Assembly (NCBI GenBank): GCA_041497995.1
Contig: JBGQHM010000370.1
Span: forward strand, 1-6,746
Length of the DNA stretch: 6,746 bases
Direction: 5' to 3'
From: DATKMS01 sp041497995
GTDB lineage: Bacteria; Desulfobacterota; Binatia; HRBIN30
Shown here piece by piece: positions 6,564-6,746 of the stretch. The position numbers and the translations under genes were made by a program. Within the stretch, counting starts at the first letter, position 1. Every line of letters begins with the position of its first letter. Below the pieces are notes generated by a model. It had not been told where the DNA came from. It was given only the letters and a program-made list of their open reading frames with translations, and searched no databases.

Positions 6564-6619
6564 CTGGAAGCGCCTCGACCGGCATCTGCCGCTCTTCGTG
6601 CTCCGTCAGCCTAGCTCTG

Positions 6620-6746
6620 GTGGCGCGGGGGGCCCGGGCCCCGGGGGGTTTAGGGCGGGAACGGGCCCAAAAACCCGGGCCCGCGGGCCCCCCCCCCCAA
6701 AACAAAACAAACACCACCCCGGGGTTGAAAAAAACCCCCCCCCCAA
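6620..6746. other. Low-quality or artefactual sequence at the right end
   Basis: From about 6620 the sequence changes abruptly into runs of G, C and A, with only five T in the last 122 bases and homopolymers of up to about 11 C. Nothing in it codes for a recognisable protein and it is unlike the rest of the window. It is best read as untrimmed read-end or contig-end noise, not genomic DNA. Confidence 0.8.

Larger units (their letters stand above)
6457..6619. other. Upstream region of the hydrolase/GH3 operon
   Basis: This stretch of about 160 nt contains the ribosome site for the alpha/beta-hydrolase gene, the tiny leader frame and the TGTAA dyad. No coding region with recognisable protein features was found on either strand, and no confident sigma70 promoter. 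Confidence 0.5.

Overview
The window is high-GC bacterial DNA, probably from an uncultured Gram-negative soil or sediment organism. Two genes encode proteins with clear lipoprotein signal peptides, and all genes have the GC-rich third positions typical of such genomes. Very long Thr/Pro/Ala tails like the one at the left edge are, from general knowledge, frequent in proteins of uncultured deltaproteobacteria-like lineages (for example Binatota or Myxococcota) and of Chloroflexi. The taxonomic guess is weak. There is no plasmid, phage, IS, tRNA, rRNA or CRISPR signal.

Layout, left to right. (1) Positions 1-1411, minus strand: a partial secreted-protein gene that starts at 1411 and runs off the left edge. 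It has a signal peptide, a globular domain of about 165 residues that is probably a beta-sandwich, and then at least 262 residues in which every second residue is Thr or Ser. (2) Positions 1412-1588: a divergent promoter region. (3) Positions 1589-3226, plus strand: a thiamine-diphosphate-dependent 2-oxo acid decarboxylase of the pyruvate/indolepyruvate decarboxylase family, with all the key catalytic residues. (4) Positions 3256-5397, minus strand, convergent with the decarboxylase across a 29-nt gap: a family 3 glycoside hydrolase (beta-glucosidase type) made as a lipoprotein. (5) Positions 5422-6456, minus strand: a lipoprotein of the alpha/beta-hydrolase (esterase-like) fold, 24 nt upstream of the glycoside hydrolase. 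(6) Positions 6457-6619: the leader and promoter region of that gene pair. (7) About 6620-6746: homopolymer-rich sequence that looks like an assembly or read-end artefact.

The clearest functional unit is the alpha/beta-hydrolase and GH3 pair. Both are on the minus strand, are closely spaced and carry lipoboxes, so they are probably co-transcribed and act together outside the cytoplasm, perhaps removing an acyl group and a sugar from the same compound. The decarboxylase is transcribed separately; its active-site substitutions suggest substrates larger than pyruvate. The Thr-rich protein is separate again. No defence system or other multi-gene novelty is evident. The most unusual object is the Thr/Ser-alternating tail, which keeps strict register over 131 dipeptides while using all four Thr codons.
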